Origin: Glaciecola sp041380235
Lineage (GTDB): Bacteria > Pseudomonadota > Gammaproteobacteria > Enterobacterales > Alteromonadaceae
Assembly (NCBI RefSeq): GCF_041380235.1
Contig: NZ_JBGIYY010000022.1
Coordinates: forward strand, 1-64,000
Direction of reading: 5' to 3'
Length of the DNA: 64,000 nt
Shown here piece after piece: positions 26,007-34,821 of the stretch. A model generated the notes under the pieces. It was not told where the DNA came from. It made no database searches and saw only the letters and a list, made by a program, of their open reading frames with translations. Numbering within the stretch: position 1 is the stretch's first letter; each line of letters opens with the position of its first letter. The position numbers and the translations under genes were made by a program.

Positions 26007-27289
26007 AAAATCAAATGACAATCACCTCAGTATTGGCCGCTGCAACATGCGCCTTGCTAGGAACAACAGACGCAATCGGCCAAGAAAGCGAGCAAGCTTG
26101 GGAGTTTGATACCGCTATTTTATATTACGGTGAGACCGATCGCGTTAGTCTGCTGGAAGGCGTCGTCGCGGCATCAAAAGACTTTGGTGACGAGCATATA
26201 TTCAGTGGCAAATTGGTATTTGACTCATTGACAGGAGCATCGGCATCAGGCGCTGTTGCGCAGCCAGGTTTGCAAACATACACAAGACCTTCAGGTAACG
26301 GTGAATATACGATTGAAGGCGGTGAACTGCCTTTGGATGATACCTTTAGAGATACGCGCGTGCAGTTAAATGGTCAATGGACACAGCCATTGTGGACAAA
26401 TACACGAGGTAGCGCAGGCTTAAATGTGTCAAATGAATACGACTATTTATCTATTGGCGCAAACGGCTCTATAGCTAAGGATTTTGACCGAAAAAACAGG
26501 ACGCTTTCATTGGGCCTGTCATATCAATATGACAGCATAGATCCAGTAGGGGGGGCTCCTGTGGCTTTCTCAAATATGTTATTGCGCTCAGATTTTGAAG
26601 GTGACGACGCCTTTGATACTGCTTTTCAAAATACCCGACAAAGCGACTCTCAAGACAAAACCACCGTAGATGTGTTGATAGGACTGACGCAGACGATTAA
26701 CAAACGCATGATCATGCAATTTAACTATGGATTTTCAGTCGCCGATGGCTATTTGAATGATCCTTACAAAATGCTCAGCTCGGTAAATGGCGAAGGTATT
26801 ACACAGTCATTATTGTTTGAAAGTAGGCCAGATAAGCGCACCAAACATAATTTTTATTGGCAAACTAAATATGCGATGGATAACGGTATGATTGATGTGT
26901 CATATCGCTTCGCTACGGATGACTGGGAAATAGACTCTCACACTATCGATAGCCGATTACGGTTTAATTTTTCAGATACGTCTTATGTTCAGCCTTACTT
27001 TCGTTATTATCAGCAAGAAGCAGCCGAGTTTTATCGACCTTTCTTAAACGATGGTGATGCATTGCCGATGTTTGCTAGCGCTGATTATCGCTTAGGTGAG
27101 ATGAGCACGGTTACTTTGGGTCTGAAGTACGGCCAAAGATTATCCAATGGGCATGAATGGGGTGTGCGCGTGGCATATTATCAACAGACGCCTAAAAATG
27201 CAGGGTTTGATGAACCCGGCGTATTACAGGGCTTAGATTTATATCCTTCTGTTAAGGCAGTTATTGCGCAATTGAGCTATTCTTTTTAG
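25997..27289 (+). CDS. DUF3570 predicted outer-membrane barrel, possible flavinylated protein
   Basis: A 430-residue protein with a Sec signal peptide (cut near residue 29) and alternating strands of a beta-barrel, ending in an aromatic residue (QLSYSF). Early in the mature protein is FDSLTGAS (Asp76, Thr79, Gly80, Ala81, Ser82), which fits the D-x-x-T/S-G-A-T/S sequence that ApbE modifies with FMN. ApbE is encoded directly downstream. ATG 25997 is chosen because GGAGG lies six bases upstream. DUF3570 proteins are uncharacterised as far as I know; covalent flavin attachment is my inference. Confidence 0.85.
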   Translation: MQLKNQMTITSVLAAATCALLGTTDAIGQESEQAWEFDTAILYYGETDRVSLLEGVVAASKDFGDEHIFSGKLVFDSLTGASASGAVAQPGLQTYTRPSGNGEYTIEGGELPLDDTFRDTRVQLNGQWTQPLWTNTRGSAGLNVSNEYDYLSIGANGSIAKDFDRKNRTLSLGLSYQYDSIDPVGGAPVAFSNMLLRSDFEGDDAFDTAFQNTRQSDSQDKTTVDVLIGLTQTINKRMIMQFNYGFSVADGYLNDPYKMLSSVNGEGITQSLLFESRPDKRTKHNFYWQTKYAMDNGMIDVSYRFATDDWEIDSHTIDSRLRFNFSDTSYVQPYFRYYQQEAAEFYRPFLNDGDALPMFASADYRLGEMSTVTLGLKYGQRLSNGHEWGVRVAYYQQTPKNAGFDEPGVLQGLDLYPSVKAVIAQLSYSF

Positions 27290-27323
27290 TAAGTGAATAA
27301 CTCGGTTTAAGCTTGTCAAAACG

Positions 27324-28217
27324 ATGATAGAAACTAAACCTACCTTGAATTTTGAAGACGGCCATTTGTGTGGCCGTTTTTCTGCGATGGCAAGCCCCTG
27401 TGAAATTTTGTTTGATAGCACCGATAAAACGCGGATAGAACCTTATTTTCTGAAAGCGATTGCTGAAACTAAACGAATTGAAGCTAAGTACAGTCGGTAC
27501 ATCAGAGGCAATTTGCTGCATCGCATTAACCATAGCTTGGGTAAGCCCGTCCTTATTGATGATGAAACGTATCAATTGCTCAGTTTTGCTAACACCTGCT
27601 ATGACATAAGCCATGGCATGTTTGACATTACATCAGGGATTTTACGGCAGATGTGGCGTTTTGACGGTTCTGATAATGTGCCTAGTGTGAAGGCGGTCGG
27701 TAAGTTACTCCCCTATATTGGGTGGCAGCGGGTTATTTATTCTGAATCACAGATTATCCTGCCCAGTGGATTTGAGCTCGATTTAGGTGGAATTGGCAAA
27801 GAATACGCAGTGAACAAAACCGCACAGCTTTTGAACGAAAGCTTATCTGACATATCGGTCCTGGTAAATTTTGGGGGCGATATTCAGGTGACACGCCCGC
27901 GGCAAGATGCCCCCTTTTGGCGCATTGGAATAGACAATCCAACTAAGCAAAATGGTACTGCGGTTGTTAATATTGCAAAAGGCGGCCTCGCTACGTCGGG
28001 CGACGCAAACCGATATTTAAAAAAAGGCACAAAGCGATATTCTCATATTCTTAATCCAGTTACGGGTTTCCCTATTGAAAATGCGGCTAGATCAATTACT
28101 GTAGCTAGTGAACAGTGTATTCAGGCTGGGCTTTTGGCTACCTTAGCTATTTTGCAAGGCGATAAGGCAGAAGCTTTTTTGAAGCAACAAGGGCTTACTT
28201 ATTGGTGCTATAGATAG
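27324..28217 (+). CDS. apbE: ApbE-family FAD:protein FMN transferase
   Basis: A 297-residue enzyme that transfers FMN from FAD to a Ser/Thr of an exported protein. Family motifs: DLGGIGKEYAVNKTA, NFGGDIQV, GGLATSGD and the HILNPVTGFP metal/flavin loop. The usual C-terminal ADALAT-type motif is replaced by AGLLATLAI. No signal peptide or lipobox is seen, which is unusual for ApbE acting in the periplasm. It follows the DUF3570 gene by 35 bases, making that barrel (DSLTGAS) its likely substrate. Confidence 0.9.
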   Translation: MIETKPTLNFEDGHLCGRFSAMASPCEILFDSTDKTRIEPYFLKAIAETKRIEAKYSRYIRGNLLHRINHSLGKPVLIDDETYQLLSFANTCYDISHGMFDITSGILRQMWRFDGSDNVPSVKAVGKLLPYIGWQRVIYSESQIILPSGFELDLGGIGKEYAVNKTAQLLNESLSDISVLVNFGGDIQVTRPRQDAPFWRIGIDNPTKQNGTAVVNIAKGGLATSGDANRYLKKGTKRYSHILNPVTGFPIENAARSITVASEQCIQAGLLATLAILQGDKAEAFLKQQGLTYWCYR

Positions 28218-28342
28218 CGCATAAACACTTAATGAAGGCTGTAACTGTCTACTGGTGCTGTTTATGGGTTGCGCTCATCAGTCTCGTATAAAAATTTGAA
28301 ATGAATACTCCAGAGAAAAAAATAAACTCCCAAGGATACGTT

Positions 28343-28948
28343 ATGCTAAACGATTATTTCGCAACAAAAGCCAAAGAATACGAAAAGAATTCAACGCGAG
28401 TAACAAATGTTGCCAATATTTCCCAAGCGATTAGAAAAAGAATTACGTTTTCTACAGGCATGAAAATAATGGACTTTGGCTCAGGTACCGGACTGCTTCT
28501 AAAACAAATTGCACCTTTGGTAAAAGAGATCACGGCAATTGATGTATCCGAATCGATGATGAACCAGCTTGTTTTGCAGCAAGATACAATTGAATGTGAA
28601 CTCAGGCCACTAATATTAGACTTGCAACATCAAGATCTAGACACTCAATTTGATGGAATAATTTCCTCTATGACGATGCATCACATTGAAGATGTGCCAT
28701 TACTATTTAAACGTCTTTTTGACTTACTTGTGCCAGGCGGTTTCATCGCCATCGCAGATATCGATACAGAAGACGGCAGTTTTCACGAGCAAGATACGGG
28801 TGTACATCATCATGGCTTTGAGCGAGATTGGATTATGCAGGAGGTTAGCAATGCTGGCTTTTCCGATATAAGAATTGAAACGGCAAGCGAAATCGATAAA
28901 CCACAGGGTTTGTATTCGGTGTTTTTGCTTACCGGCTTTCGCGAATAG
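28343..28948 (+). CDS. Class I SAM-dependent methyltransferase
   Basis: A 201-residue methyltransferase with motif I DFGSGTGLLL, the acidic post-I residue in TAIDVSESM, and MTMHHIEDVPLLFKRLFDLLVPGGFIAIADI (motifs IV-VI). Type 11/25 family, resembling small-molecule or quinone-type methyltransferases. The start at 28343 is chosen because AAGGA lies seven bases upstream; the frame opens earlier at 28301 without a ribosome site. The HHHGFERDW segment near the end could bind the substrate. Substrate unknown. Confidence 0.85.
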   Translation: MLNDYFATKAKEYEKNSTRVTNVANISQAIRKRITFSTGMKIMDFGSGTGLLLKQIAPLVKEITAIDVSESMMNQLVLQQDTIECELRPLILDLQHQDLDTQFDGIISSMTMHHIEDVPLLFKRLFDLLVPGGFIAIADIDTEDGSFHEQDTGVHHHGFERDWIMQEVSNAGFSDIRIETASEIDKPQGLYSVFLLTGFRE

Positions 28949-28998
28949 TACGTTTTACTCAACTGTTAAATAGCGGCACTAAACCAAGAATAGCTCAT

Positions 28999-29523
28999 TC
29001 AGGCATTGATAGAGTAGACTACTAAGGTCGAGTCTGTGGGAGCTATTTTTGAGGTCATGCCTAAGTGCTTAGCGAGCTGCAGCATTCTATAATTACTGCT
29101 CAATTCAATCGCATTTAGACGCTTTATATTATTTTGCTTAGCGTGCGCCCTTATTTTATCTATTAATAGAGACGCAATCTCCTCAAAAGGGTAATTGTCG
29201 GCTACAGTCACCGCCATTTCTCTTTCAGAAGGAGTTTTATCTAATGCATATCGGCATACACCAATCTCTTTTTCAGCACCGTCAACATTTATAGTAGCAA
29301 CAAATGCCATGGTATTCACACCGTCCACTTCACAAAGTTTTTTTAACATGTAGGGTGATAGATCTTTAATACCTTCAAAAAATCGTTCGTACTTAGTTTG
29401 CATCGATAAATCATGCACAAATGCCGCTTCTATATCTTTGTCGTCTGGTGTTATCGGGCGAATAGTGATCGCTAAATTTCCTAACTGCACCAAGGTATGG
29501 TCTTTATTTATTACTTCACTCAT
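28999..29523 (-). CDS. GNAT-family N-acetyltransferase
   Basis: A 174-residue protein of the single-domain GNAT type seen next to stress and acetate genes (the acetyltransferase part of Pat-like proteins): IRPITPDDKDIEAAFVHDLS, then YERFFEGIKDLS, and a C-terminal coenzyme-A region FEEIASLLIDKIRAHAKQNNIKRLNAIEL. A classical Q/RxxGxG/A loop is not obvious. ATG at 29523 is preferred over the in-frame GTG at 29535, which supplies the ribosome site GTGAG. It may acetylate a protein lysine or a small molecule. Confidence 0.8.
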   Translation of the reverse strand: MSEVINKDHTLVQLGNLAITIRPITPDDKDIEAAFVHDLSMQTKYERFFEGIKDLSPYMLKKLCEVDGVNTMAFVATINVDGAEKEIGVCRYALDKTPSEREMAVTVADNYPFEEIASLLIDKIRAHAKQNNIKRLNAIELSSNYRMLQLAKHLGMTSKIAPTDSTLVVYSINA

Positions 29524-29758
29524 CGTCGTTCTCACTTTGTTAATGCTTAAATTTCAATCGACTAATTATTTGTCAGCCATGTACTGAAAATTTGTTCTGC
29601 AGTTATAGTATGAGCATAGAGCATTCTAAACAATTAGGGCTTACCCAAGCAAAATGTGGTTGGTACGTAGTTAAGATTGCATCGGTATTTCATTCACCTT
29701 TAAGCAGTTTCGGATTTATCGAAAAAATGATGTAGGATAAGCACCTGCATGGAGTAAC

Positions 29759-32230
29759 ATGCGTCTTGTGAAAATCACATGGCATCGAACCAGATTAGAC
29801 AACTTTGAGTCTCTATTAAACATGACTACCACTAAAGCAACTGCGCTAATTCAATTTTTACGGCGGCACACTATTTTATGGTATTCGCTTATCATAGGTG
29901 CTTTTGCTGCGGCTTTAATTACCATAACATTGACCTCCATAGAGGCGCAGGGCAATGCTCATATCAATCGTTTAACCCAAAACTCAGCAAATGGTATTGC
30001 GCTATTAATTGAAGATGATTTAAAAAAGCGCATGAGTACGCTCTCTGAATTTACCAAATTACCGCAATTGACGACCAATATGAGCGATGAAGAATGGCAG
30101 TCTATTAGTAAGGCGCTGTATGACGCGCAGCGTGGTTATCAAGCTTTAGGCTGGGTCGACAACAAATATCATGTTCTCAGAGTGACGCCAGTTACCGGCA
30201 ACGAAATTGTTCAAAACTTCAATTTGGCGCTTAATCCTGAGGCACTTTCTGGCGCAATGAAAGCACAACAAACAAAGGGTGTTGCAGTTACTACACCGCT
30301 TAATTCTATCCATGGCGGCGCGGGTGTCGGTATCTATGTGCCGGTATTTAATCAATCAACTGGTGACTTAAAACTAGAAGGGTTTATTAGCGGCCTGTTG
30401 CTTTTTGAATCTTATGTGAATGGTATTTTGCCATCGTATTTATTGAGTGACCACCAAATTACATTGTTTATCAATGACCAAGAAATCTATTCAGATACGC
30501 CTAGCTCAGCAATTAGTAATGATGATTGGAGCCGGCAAGCATCATTTCAATTGGAGGGACAAATCTGGCAAGTTAGTATGCAGCCCAATCCAGAATTTTT
30601 AGAACAATCCCACTATAGAATGATGGCTATTTTAATGGTGCTCGGCGCTCTATTAAGCACGTTTATTACGATTGCTGTTTACACCGCACTTTCGGCAAGA
30701 AACAAAGCCAATGTGATTAAAGATGACCGCAACAAAGTCGAGCATTTGTTAAAAAACCTCCCTGGTATGGCTTACCAATCATTCGATACAGCCGATTGGC
30801 CTAGTATATTAGTTAGTGAGGGGTGTGAAGCGCTAACCGGGTACACCAAGCAAGAATTTGAAGTGCATAGCGTGTTGTGGGGAAAGATAATTCATCCGGA
30901 CGATTATGACAGGGTCCATAAAACTGTGCATCAAGCGGTTTTTCAGAAGATACCCTACGAGTTGGAGTATCGAATAATAGCTAAAGACAAGCAGACACAT
31001 TTAGTTTGGGAAAGAGGAGAAGCGGTTGTCTCACTGCTAAACGAAAAGCTCATTCTTGAGGGCTTTGTAACTGATGTGACCAATATAAAAGCGGCTGAAA
31101 TAGAAGTGAAGCGAAGCCACGCATTTTCAGATGCTATTGTCGAGTCGGTTATTGAGGGGGTCATCACCATTGACCAAACGGGCAAAATTAAAAGCTTTAA
31201 TAGTGCAGCCGAGCAATTGTTTGGCTACAGCGCCGCTGAAGTGAAAAATCAAAGCGTGAACATATTAATGCCAAGTAATGATGGACATGACTCTGAACAT
31301 GACCACGATCGATATGTCGCGACATATATAAAAACAGGTGCCGCGCATATCATCGGCACCGGACGAGAATTAGAGGCAAAGCGCAAGGATGGTAGCGTTT
31401 TTCCTATTCACATATCAGTAAATGAAATACTGCATCAAGATGGCAGAATGTTTGTTGGTTTGATTCGCGACATCACCGCCCAACGCTTGAGCCAAGATCA
31501 AAGCCGCAAGCATATTGAACAAATGGCGCATGCAGATAGACTCAACTCTCTTGGTGAAATGGCGGCAGGCATCGCCCATGAGGTTAATCAGCCGCTGACG
31601 GCCATTTCGTTGTTCTCGCAATCGGGCAAAAGTTTTTGCAATAGCGGTAAATTTGAAAAACTGCCCGACATTTTCGAAAAACTAAGCCTACATGCTCGAC
31701 GTGCTGGTGCTGTACTCGAACGCATGCAAACGATGACAAGACAAGGAGATAGAAATAAAGAGCACATAGAGTGCCGCGCAATCATAAGTGAAGTGATTAA
31801 ACTTGCAGAATCTGAAGCACGTGTTCGAGATATCATAATTAAAGCAAGCTTTTGTAAATCGAATGCAAAGGTATATGTGGATCGCGTACAGATACAGCAA
31901 GTGCTGCTGAATTTGTTACGTAACGGAATGGAAGCGATGCAATCGATTGATTTGTCTCATGGCAATTTGATCACAGTCACTTGCAAGCAGACCGATGATA
32001 ATCAAGTTGTAATTTCGGTAATCGACACCGGCTGTGGACTCGACAGCAGCATGAATGAGAAGTTGTTCACCGCGTTTTCTTCAACCAAACAGCAGGGGAT
32101 GGGTATAGGGCTGTCTATTTCTAAAAGCATTATTGAGGACCATGGTGGGTCTATTCACTACGCAAAACATCCACCTGCAGGCTCTGTTTTTAGCTTCAAA
32201 CTACCCCTAGTTTTAGAGCAGTCGGTCTAA
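29759..32230 (+). CDS. CHASE-PAS-PAS histidine kinase with a FixL-type haem PAS
   Basis: An 823-residue membrane kinase. An N-terminal helix (about 38-60), an extracytoplasmic CHASE domain (about 70-270) and a second helix (about 285-305) lead to two PAS domains (about 320-445 and 455-575). Then come HisKA (AGIAHEVNQP, His607) and HATPase (N box LLNLLRNGMEAM, G boxes DTGCG and GMGIGLS). The second PAS reads EHDHDRY, then HIIGTGR, so His516 and Arg536 line up with the haem-binding His200 and oxygen-sensing Arg220 of FixL at the same spacing. No response regulator is adjacent. GGAG precedes ATG 29759. Its end overlaps cbpM by 18 bases, convergent. Confidence 0.88.
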   Translation: MRLVKITWHRTRLDNFESLLNMTTTKATALIQFLRRHTILWYSLIIGAFAAALITITLTSIEAQGNAHINRLTQNSANGIALLIEDDLKKRMSTLSEFTKLPQLTTNMSDEEWQSISKALYDAQRGYQALGWVDNKYHVLRVTPVTGNEIVQNFNLALNPEALSGAMKAQQTKGVAVTTPLNSIHGGAGVGIYVPVFNQSTGDLKLEGFISGLLLFESYVNGILPSYLLSDHQITLFINDQEIYSDTPSSAISNDDWSRQASFQLEGQIWQVSMQPNPEFLEQSHYRMMAILMVLGALLSTFITIAVYTALSARNKANVIKDDRNKVEHLLKNLPGMAYQSFDTADWPSILVSEGCEALTGYTKQEFEVHSVLWGKIIHPDDYDRVHKTVHQAVFQKIPYELEYRIIAKDKQTHLVWERGEAVVSLLNEKLILEGFVTDVTNIKAAEIEVKRSHAFSDAIVESVIEGVITIDQTGKIKSFNSAAEQLFGYSAAEVKNQSVNILMPSNDGHDSEHDHDRYVATYIKTGAAHIIGTGRELEAKRKDGSVFPIHISVNEILHQDGRMFVGLIRDITAQRLSQDQSRKHIEQMAHADRLNSLGEMAAGIAHEVNQPLTAISLFSQSGKSFCNSGKFEKLPDIFEKLSLHARRAGAVLERMQTMTRQGDRNKEHIECRAIISEVIKLAESEARVRDIIIKASFCKSNAKVYVDRVQIQQVLLNLLRNGMEAMQSIDLSHGNLITVTCKQTDDNQVVISVIDTGCGLDSSMNEKLFTAFSSTKQQGMGIGLSISKSIIEDHGGSIHYAKHPPAGSVFSFKLPLVLEQSV

Positions 32231-32527
32231 TAGCTGCTGAAGTTGTGCATTTTTTTGTTCTAGCATGTTGTTTTTTCTTATGAGTGAAATAACCATACTA
32301 GTGGCTACCCAGTCTATGTGTAGCTCTCGATTAATTTTAAGCGCTTTTTTTATCCAATAAGCAGAATCTAAATCGAATGTCCACTCGTCATACTGCTCAG
32401 CATCTAATGGTTTGGCGATACCGTATTCAATAATTTCAACAATCGTTTCATGGCTTATACCTTGATTATGGCAAAGCTCTTTTGAGGTCACTGTATACGA
32501 GATATTGTTTGTCACATTTCGCTCCAA
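32213..32527 (-). CDS. cbpM: CbpM, chaperone modulator of CbpA
   Basis: A 104-residue MerR-like small protein: an N-terminal helix-turn-helix-like part (SKELCHNQGISHETIVEIIEYGIAKP) and a C-terminal coiled helix (NNMLEQKNAQLQQLLDRL). CbpM binds the J domain of CbpA and blocks its co-chaperone and DNA-binding activity. The gene overlaps the end of cbpA by 16 bases, the standard arrangement, so the two are co-translated. Confidence 0.9.
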   Translation of the reverse strand: MERNVTNNISYTVTSKELCHNQGISHETIVEIIEYGIAKPLDAEQYDEWTFDLDSAYWIKKALKINRELHIDWVATSMVISLIRKNNMLEQKNAQLQQLLDRLL

Positions 32528-33462
32528 TCTTTTCTTGGATTATAAGATTCGGCCTTTGATAACTGCTCCCAAAGGGTTTTCGATTCTTCACTGGTAGTTG
32601 GCGGGATGTCAATATTTAGAATGGCGAACATGTCGCCTTGGCTTAATTTATCTTTTAATCCTTTGCCTTTTATTCGAAGCTTCTGACCACTGCGGCTATT
32701 GGGCGGAATGTTTAACTGAATTTTTCCATAAAGCGTAGGCACTGAGAGTTTTGTACCAAGCGCCGCCTCCCATGGCATAAGCGGAACCGTCAACAGTATA
32801 TTACTGCCCTGCACATCGAAAAAAGGGTGCGGCACTAAGCGAATATGCAGGTACAAGTCACCGTTTAGTTGGTCGCCACTGCCTGGCGATCCTTGGCCCT
32901 TGAGTCGTATTCGCTCACCGTCTTTTGTACCTTGCGGGATCTTAACTTTTAGTGATTTTTTAATTTGCTGTACTTGGCCAGAACTCAACACAGGCATTAT
33001 AAATTCGATATTTTTGCTGATGCCTGCTGCTGAATCTTCTAAAAAGAGCGGCACCTCCATTTCGATATCTTGGCCTTTGAACAAATCGCTGTCATTACCA
33101 TATGCGCTTCGAGAGCGGCTGCGGCCGCCACTGCCACCAAATGCTTGGTTAAAAAAGTCAGAAAAATCAGCTTCAGAATATTGATTAGCATCGGCATGCG
33201 ATTGAGATGTCCAGTCGGATGAAGCGCCAAATGGATCTGCTTTACCGCCATTTTTTTTGATATTGTCGTACTCAGCGCGTTTTGCGTCATCCTTTAATAT
33301 TTCATATGCTTCAGCGACTTCTTTAAACTGTTCTTCAGCGTTATCTTGGGCGCTGACGTCAGGGTGAAATTTAAGCGCTAGCTTTCGATATGCCTTTTTA
33401 ATTTCTTTAATGTCGGCATTGTCTTTAACACCTAATATCTTGTAATAGTCTTTAAATTTCAT
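32512..33462 (-). CDS. cbpA: CbpA, DnaJ-like co-chaperone / curved-DNA-binding protein
   Basis: A 316-residue J-protein without zinc fingers: J domain at 1-70 with the HPD motif (LKFHPDVSA), a Gly/Ser/Arg linker (about 110-130), then two C-terminal substrate-binding domains and a dimerisation tail, as in E. coli CbpA (306). It stimulates DnaK and, in stationary phase, binds curved DNA. The start at 33462 is chosen because AAAGG lies upstream; the frame opens earlier at 33504. Its neighbours (cbpM, uspA, cytochromes, Fnr) fit a starvation or low-oxygen response. Confidence 0.93.
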   Translation of the reverse strand: MKFKDYYKILGVKDNADIKEIKKAYRKLALKFHPDVSAQDNAEEQFKEVAEAYEILKDDAKRAEYDNIKKNGGKADPFGASSDWTSQSHADANQYSEADFSDFFNQAFGGSGGRSRSRSAYGNDSDLFKGQDIEMEVPLFLEDSAAGISKNIEFIMPVLSSGQVQQIKKSLKVKIPQGTKDGERIRLKGQGSPGSGDQLNGDLYLHIRLVPHPFFDVQGSNILLTVPLMPWEAALGTKLSVPTLYGKIQLNIPPNSRSGQKLRIKGKGLKDKLSQGDMFAILNIDIPPTTSEESKTLWEQLSKAESYNPRKDWSEM

Positions 33463-33551
33463 GCTTGCCTTTAAACAGAAAGTTGAAGTTGTATCAATAT
33501 GCAAAGGCCTTTGTGCATGCCCAATAGTGCATTATTCCTTGATTCAAGGGC

Positions 33552-33989
33552 TTATTTATCATGCATTCTAACGGCTAACACATCTTGCTTAACGCCATGC
33601 AGCACGGCAGTTGCTGTTGAGCCCAAAAGTAATTTAATACCACTGCGACCGTGTGTGCCAATGACAATCAGATCGGCATGATGTTGATTAGCAATAGTTT
33701 GGATCTCGTCTGCAGGCACGCCACATTTTACATAAACCTTTTTGCTATTTATCCCGTGCTTCTTAGCGATTTCTTTTAGCTTTTTAGTGGCGCTTTTTAC
33801 GATAGAAGCATCGTCTATATAGCTTTCAGCCATGCCATATAAGTATGGTTGAACGTAATATGACGATAAGGTGATGGTAACTAAACTGACGTCATCTGGT
33901 GATGTGGCTATATCAAGCGCTTTTTGAATGATATTTTCATATTCTGCGTGAATGTCGATAGCGACAAAAATCTTTTTATAGTTGCTCAT
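33552..33989 (-). CDS. Universal stress protein (UspA family)
   Basis: A 145-residue single-domain Usp: N-terminal KKIFVAIDIHAEYENII, a central region with CGVPADEIQ, and the ATP-binding-type C-terminal motif GTHGRSGIKLLLGSTATAVLHG (G-2x-G-9x-G-S/T). Presence of that motif suggests nucleotide binding. Usp genes of this type often lie with N-ATPase, acetate kinase and Fnr-type regulators in oxygen- and energy-limitation gene sets. It is separated from cbpA by 89 bases, on the same strand. Confidence 0.93.
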   Translation of the reverse strand: MSNYKKIFVAIDIHAEYENIIQKALDIATSPDDVSLVTITLSSYYVQPYLYGMAESYIDDASIVKSATKKLKEIAKKHGINSKKVYVKCGVPADEIQTIANQHHADLIVIGTHGRSGIKLLLGSTATAVLHGVKQDVLAVRMHDK

Positions 33990-34130
33990 GGTTTACCTCA
34001 TATTTATATGGACATTAATTGATGCAATAGTTGCTCGAACAAGCACTTAATTGACAAGCGCGGCATGCTGGTATAGCTCCAGTAGATGCAAAGTCAGCGT
34101 GTTATATTTCGTTAACATTCTGTTTGCTTA

Positions 34131-34592
34131 CTATGGTATGTAATAGTGTGAATAAGGTGTGTAAGGCATAGGCGTTACGCGATATTCAGGTTGCAAAAAT
34201 GCAACAATATCTATGAGCTCCGTTACCGTCATAACATCATTATAGTTTTGCATAAGTGATTCACCGGTATCTTCGTTAGTAGTTTCCCACTTTGGGCCTT
34301 TTGATATGCGATGTGAAGGATTGATGATACTGGTAACAAGTTCGGCGTATGTCGTTATCTTGGGTGAAGCGCCACCCAACCTTATTTTTGTTGTGAGTGG
34401 ACTGTCAATGGTGCTGTCGTCCATACCATCTAAAGTGTGACAGGCCATACATTGATGTTTTATAAAAACCAGTTTGCCTGCATCAACATTGCCTTCAGGA
34501 AGGCTAAATCCAGTTGGTGAGTCTGCACCTTTTCCACATCCCATCAAGAGCGCTATTAAGCTAGCAATAATGCATATATTGACTTTATTCAT
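34131..34592 (-). CDS. c-type cytochrome lipoprotein
   Basis: A 153-residue protein with a lipoprotein signal (LIALLMGC, Cys19) and one haem-binding motif CMACH (Cys48, Cys51, His52). The downstream Met in QNYNDVMTVTE, followed by LIDIVAFL, is a typical sixth ligand and C-terminal helix of class I cytochromes. The C-terminus is Tyr/Pro-rich. It faces away from the Fnr-type gene, and an FNR-like palindrome (34665-34678) lies 73-86 bases before its start codon. Likely a membrane-anchored periplasmic electron carrier used in low oxygen. Confidence 0.87.
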   Translation of the reverse strand: MNKVNICIIASLIALLMGCGKGADSPTGFSLPEGNVDAGKLVFIKHQCMACHTLDGMDDSTIDSPLTTKIRLGGASPKITTYAELVTSIINPSHRISKGPKWETTNEDTGESLMQNYNDVMTVTELIDIVAFLQPEYRVTPMPYTPYSHYYIP

Positions 34593-34664
34593 ACTATTTC
34601 TCCTAGTCTTTATTGAGTTTCGTAGAATGATAAATTAAGCCTACATCAAGCTTCGTTTCAAAAT

Positions 34665-34678
34665 TTGACGCGGGTCAA
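34665..34678. promoter_or_regulatory. FNR/Crp-family palindrome between the cytochrome and regulator genes
   Basis: TTGACGCGGGTCAA, a perfect TTGAC-N4-GTCAA dyad, resembles the FNR/Anr box TTGAT-N4-ATCAA. It sits in the divergent 229-bp region, 73 bases upstream of the cytochrome start and 143 bases upstream of the fnr-type start. Confidence 0.6.
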
Positions 34679-34821
34679 ATAAGCTATTGTATTTCTGTGA
34701 TTTCGAATAAGTAGTAGCCACAATTGCTTAAGTACAACTCCGAATATTCAGTAGATAGGGCTTGCTATAAGATGGCTAGAAATGACTGGTAAATGCCTTA
34801 GTTGTTTGCAAGGAGACAAAT

